A DNA stretch of 64,000 bases from Magicicada septendecula (taxonomy: Eukaryota; Arthropoda; Insecta; Hemiptera; Cicadidae): the NCBI GenBank assembly GCA_034769895.1, contig CM068372.1:440503458-440567457 (forward strand). The letters are read 5' to 3'. A program made the position numbers and the translations under genes. The first letter of the stretch is position 1, and every line of letters starts with the position of its first letter. The notes under the pieces are model-generated. The model was given only the letters and a program-made list of their open reading frames with translations, made no database searches and was not told where the DNA came from. Shown piece after piece: positions 60,241-64,000 of this stretch.

Positions 60241-60436
60241 GCTTATGAATGCGGCTACATTTAACTTATAATCTGTACATTGGTAAATGAAGAATGAATT
60301 CATTGATTGGTGAATGAACATAAATATATATATTTTTTAGATTTATTGAAGCATTTTCAATACCCTTCTCTGTGCAATGCCTGTAAATTTTGTACGTGTA
60401 CTACGTTATCGGCAACAAAGAAGTAGTTTTTATGTT

Positions 60437-61855
60437 TGACACAATTTTATTCCTCTATTGTGTCGCCGGCGTGGAGAAGTAGAGTCTGATGTACCGGAAA
60501 CGTTACTGTATTTTTGACACAGATTAGAAAAGGCCAAGATTTTAGTCTGCACAATTGTTTACTAATTTTTGGAGGTCTATACGTTTCTCGACGGTTTAAA
60601 CTGTTATTTTCACAAACTTAACTTTTTTACTCATCTAAAAAACGTGTTACATTTTCAGTGTGAATCCACTTTTGTTACTATGAAGCTCGAAAGCGCTTTA
60701 TCTCAGGGAGAAAACTGGGTTCGAGGTATCAAGATTTTCCTTCCAAGACGTCCGTCTACTCGAGTGGTTTCCAGCCGGTGGCCCGAGAAAAGTTGAAATG
60801 TGGTCCTTGGGCAAGCCACGGTATAGTTATAAGTAAAACGCTATACTATACTGTACATTATTTTAGTATTTATCTTATAAAATGCAGCGTTCGGGAAATC
60901 GGCAGGACTCCCATCGACGATATACGCCTTGCTTTGGCCAGCCATATCGGCCCAAAAATCACACTGATTAATCTCAAGTAGATTATGACGCCTTCTGTTA
61001 CACAAAAATTACGTATTAATTTGGGTAAATTTTATCTTAGTGTTTACAAAATAAATTTATATTTTGTTAGTAGTCTGAAGTGTCTTTTGTAGGAGAGGGA
61101 GGTCGCGCTGTATATACCTTTTAATTTTGTGGTCTGCGGTCATCGGAAGGTTATGAAATAATACTAATTTATTGAGATATTAGGTCAGTCTGTTGATGCG
61201 GTTACTTGAAGAGATTATTAGATCCTGATGAATGAGAACGCGGTAATAGCAAACAACATATTTCTTCTAAAATACTCAGACGTTTTCATGATACAGTAAT
61301 TCGGATTTCAACTTATTCATTTTTTAGAACAGTAGGTTAGAATACAGTACAAAGGCCGCGCCCGGACGTGTCGTATGGGGTATATGTGTGTGTGTGCGCG
61401 CTATGAAGTCTTATACCACTAATTTTAGAGGAAGGCCTGCTCTCCCTCCTCCTGTTATTATGTTGCCCGATGTTGTGACCCATGCAGATTAATTTCAGCC
61501 TAGCAAGCGGTTCTCTCACGTCTTTTGGAGTTGCTGTTACTGTAGCAACTGTCTCTACATTGCTTATTCTATTTTCGAGATTTTATCTTTGTTGTAATGT
61601 CCATCTATGTGGTACTGCTTCGCATTGAGAAACGGTTTATGTACAGTTTGTTCGCGCTTAGTAAATCCTGATCCTGATGTAGCCTAAACAAAACCATTTG
61701 CTTGTACTTGATCCGAATCTGTTAGATAAGTAAAGTAAGCACTTTCACTTACAGACCGAATCTGTCATTTAGAAACGTTTCTGTTCTGAACTTCGATGAA
61801 ATTTAAATTCTGCAATTTTACATTTGTATGAGTAACATCTTTCTTCCAATATTTT
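60437..61855. other. unassigned stretch
   Basis: No gene or family recognised. A short TGTGTGTGTGCGCGC run lies near 61385-61399. Confidence 0.4.
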
Positions 61856-61916
61856 TGTTAGGTTAGGTTAGGTTAGTTAGGTAAGGTTACGTTGGGTTAG
61901 GTTAGGTTAGGCTAGG
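61856..61916 (+). repeat. TTAGG-like interstitial repeat
   Basis: About a dozen TTAGG-like pentamers with variants (GTTAGTTAGG, GTAAGG, GTTACG, GCTAGG). TTAGG is the ancestral arthropod telomere unit. The array is short and degenerate and sits in ordinary AT-rich DNA. Confidence 0.7.
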
Positions 61917-62860
61917 AATGAATAGAATTATAATGGTAATTTCTGTATTATTATAATAACATGAAAATACAATTGATCGCAACTGACCGGGTTTTATACG
62001 AATGCGTCACAACTACCCACGGTCCGTCCTCCGCTAGCAAAAAATGGTTCCCTGTTGATTATTATTAATTGAATTATTGCAAATTTTTTTGGAAGTAATA
62101 AAGTTGTGTTTCAACTGGGATTAATACAACTAAATATAAGGTAAATGATTTTATAATTTTCGAGTCTGTTAAGAAAGCATTAACTTTGTACTGTACATGC
62201 CTCTGTGTTGTATCACTCCGCTTTGTTTACATCAGGATCTACTCTAAGAGTGAACAAGCTGTAGGGAGATATTAATTTTTTTTTGTTATTAACAAATCTG
62301 TTGAAAGACAAACAAACATAATTCTTCGCCGACGTATTGGTCGTACCCTCGTATTTTTTTTTCGTTTTTTTTCTTTTTACGTATTCACCCACATATTGAG
62401 TTTTATTTTGTCTCTAAATCAAAAGTAAAGTATTTTGATAACTGGCCCGAATACCACAAAGTTTGTCGACAACTGGGCTAATCCGTTCAGTAGGTTGGGC
62501 GCCACCACACTCACGTGTGGAGTCTGCTTTACACTCACTTGTTTTCTAGTATTAGTTACCGGTAGTTAAGTTTTTTCTTTCTCGTATAAAATAATATTTC
62601 ATCGCCGCCTATATCCTGATTATTTCGCTGCTGGTAATTGTACGTTTCGCAATAAGGTTTACTGTACAGAGTATTATATAAGCCGTTATCTCGTCTCGGC
62701 CAACGTGTAAGCTACAGTACATCCCGTGCGTTTGTTGTTGCTCGCATGTTCCTCCACGTACTGTAGTACTCATAAAACGATTACAGCGCAGGGCTTTTCT
62801 CTTCCAAGTTTTTTTTTATATGTTTATGGTTTTTTTTATTGCTCCATACTACGTTAATTT
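61917..62860. other. unassigned AT-rich stretch
   Basis: Nothing recognised. Confidence 0.4.
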
Positions 62861-62861
62861 C

Positions 62862-63720
62862 CAACGATAACAGAGTGGGCCGGGAACTGCGTGCTGTTGC
62901 TGCTTGCGAACCCAGTTCCTATGTTGTGCTGGGTTTAGTTCGTAATGAACCGGTTACGGCATCGTGGCACCATCAAGTTTCACCATCATCACAACCACTC
63001 CAAGGACTAGGCCTTAGACCTGTTCCGGAACCCATCTCCTCCTCGTTCTACCGACATCTGTCTTCCTACTAGGGTGATAACCCAAGGCAGCCATCAGGCA
63101 TGCGATTCAAGTGTTCACACCATCTCCTTCTGTGGTCTTCCATCTTCTGGTGTAATGATACAATGTTTAAATCGCGTCTAATATCCTCGTTCTTTCTCCG
63201 ATCCAAGAGAGAACAACCTTGCGTCCCTCTTATAAATTTCATTTCGGCTGCCTGAATCCTCAGCACGTCCCTTTTACCAAGAGTCCATGTCTCACTAGCA
63301 CACAGGAATGTGGGGACGGCCACAGTTTTATAAAATTTCATTCGGGTATCCTTCCGTGTTTTATTTTTCAGGTAAATATGAATCGTTCCACAGATGCGTC
63401 TAAATTTTGTTAGCTTACTATCCCAATCAATATCAGTTCCATAAGAGATGTTACAACCCAGGTAATTAAAATGACTACTCTGATCCAAAATCTGATTATT
63501 CACGACTATCTTAGTTCTTATAGGATACCTGGCCTGAAATGCCATCGTTTTAGATTCTGTAGCAGAGATCTGTAGCCCATAGTCTTGTATGATGGTAGGC
63601 TTATTGAACGCAAATATCGCCCCTATGACTGGTCTTCTGTTTTCTGTATCATTACCTTGTCGTCTGCATAAAGCAATTCATCCATATGAATATTTCGCTG
63701 AAGTGATATTCCCGATTCAA
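62862..63720 (-). mobile_element. RTE-like LINE RT and C-terminus
   Basis: The minus strand starts with HMDELLYADDKVMIQKTEDQ, the catalytic YADD at 63659-63670. After a frame break, an open 158-codon frame (63069-63545) reads SSHFNYLGCNISYGTDIDWD, CGTIHIYLKNKTRKDTRMKF, TFLCASETWTLGKRD, GCSLLDRRKNEDIRRDLNIV and HLNRMPDGCL. The 3' part (62862-63068) encodes KTDVGRTRRRWVPEQV and a GATGATGG tail. It is the best-preserved RTE-like thumb domain in the window. The region upstream of YADD is lost. Confidence 0.9.
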
Positions 63721-64000
63721 CTTTATCTGTTGTAACATAACAAAATTATCACACTAAACATTTGAATTAATGTTACATGAATAAAAGAAAAAGTTCCATA
63801 GTGAGTGAGAGGAATAAATTGTTTAAGGATTACCCTAGAAACTGTATAATTAAGTCTATAAAATGTTAATAAAAATGGAAGATAATAAAGAAAACCATTA
63901 ATTAAAATAACCTACTATGAAAAAACCAGTTAAACCAGCAGTATACCCAGTAGATTGGGGAAGCAGTACAAAAAGGGAAGGACCATAAAAAAGGAAATAA

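Overview
This 64 kb window looks like intergenic, repeat-dominated DNA from a large insect genome. The evidence is many 5'-truncated APE-type LINE copies (RTE-like and Jockey-like), Penelope-like elements (PLEs) with a GIY-YIG endonuclease, a Tigger/pogo element, hAT and Harbinger elements, a tRNA-derived SINE, long dinucleotide tracts and one run of TTAGG-like repeats. The insect order cannot be fixed from the sequence alone; a polyneopteran or another insect with a large genome would fit. I found no host protein-coding gene, no intact tRNA or rRNA gene and no CRISPR array. Nearly every long open frame is transposon remnant, antisense of one, or a tandem repeat read as codons.

Layout. 0-5 kb: decayed LINE tails and a short inverted-repeat element. 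5-9.7 kb: mostly unrecognised DNA, a (CT)n tract and one LINE tail. 9.7-12.1 kb: a stacked TE block made of a minus-strand LINE with a 13 bp target duplication, a second LINE tail inserted inside it with its own 13 bp duplication, a Tigger element and a fold-back element. 13.3-14.3 kb: a LINE 3' half with a target duplication. 16.7-24.3 kb: LINE scraps, a hAT element with an 8 bp duplication and a dispersed repeat. 24.5-25.2 kb: PLE copy 1. 26-31 kb: several LINE 3' ends, two with clear target duplications. 36-38 kb: a hAT-like element carrying a PLE snapback palindrome. 40.6 kb: a 289 bp (TTC)n. 41.5-43 kb: PLE copy 3. 45 kb: a Jockey 3' end with a 14 bp duplication. 47.4-49.5 kb: a SINE, then a LINE ORF2 (endonuclease to RT) interrupted by a PLE. 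49.6-50.5 and 55.8-56.6 kb: an inverted pair of Harbinger-like elements with a MADF-like reading frame. 53.7-53.9 kb: an 88 bp perfect palindrome. 57.4 kb: a Jockey RT fragment. 59.1-60.4 kb: a 42 bp minisatellite next to the second copy of the dispersed repeat. 61.9 kb: TTAGG-like repeats. 62.9-63.7 kb: a minus-strand RTE-like RT.

The most unusual theme is a set of inverted-repeat (snapback) insertions, several clearly PLE, whose ends carry a CTGANGA / variable hairpin / GAAAC motif. The hairpin stem changes between copies with compensating bases. The motif resembles the hammerhead-ribozyme core known from PLE terminal repeats but has one extra nucleotide and a weak stem I.
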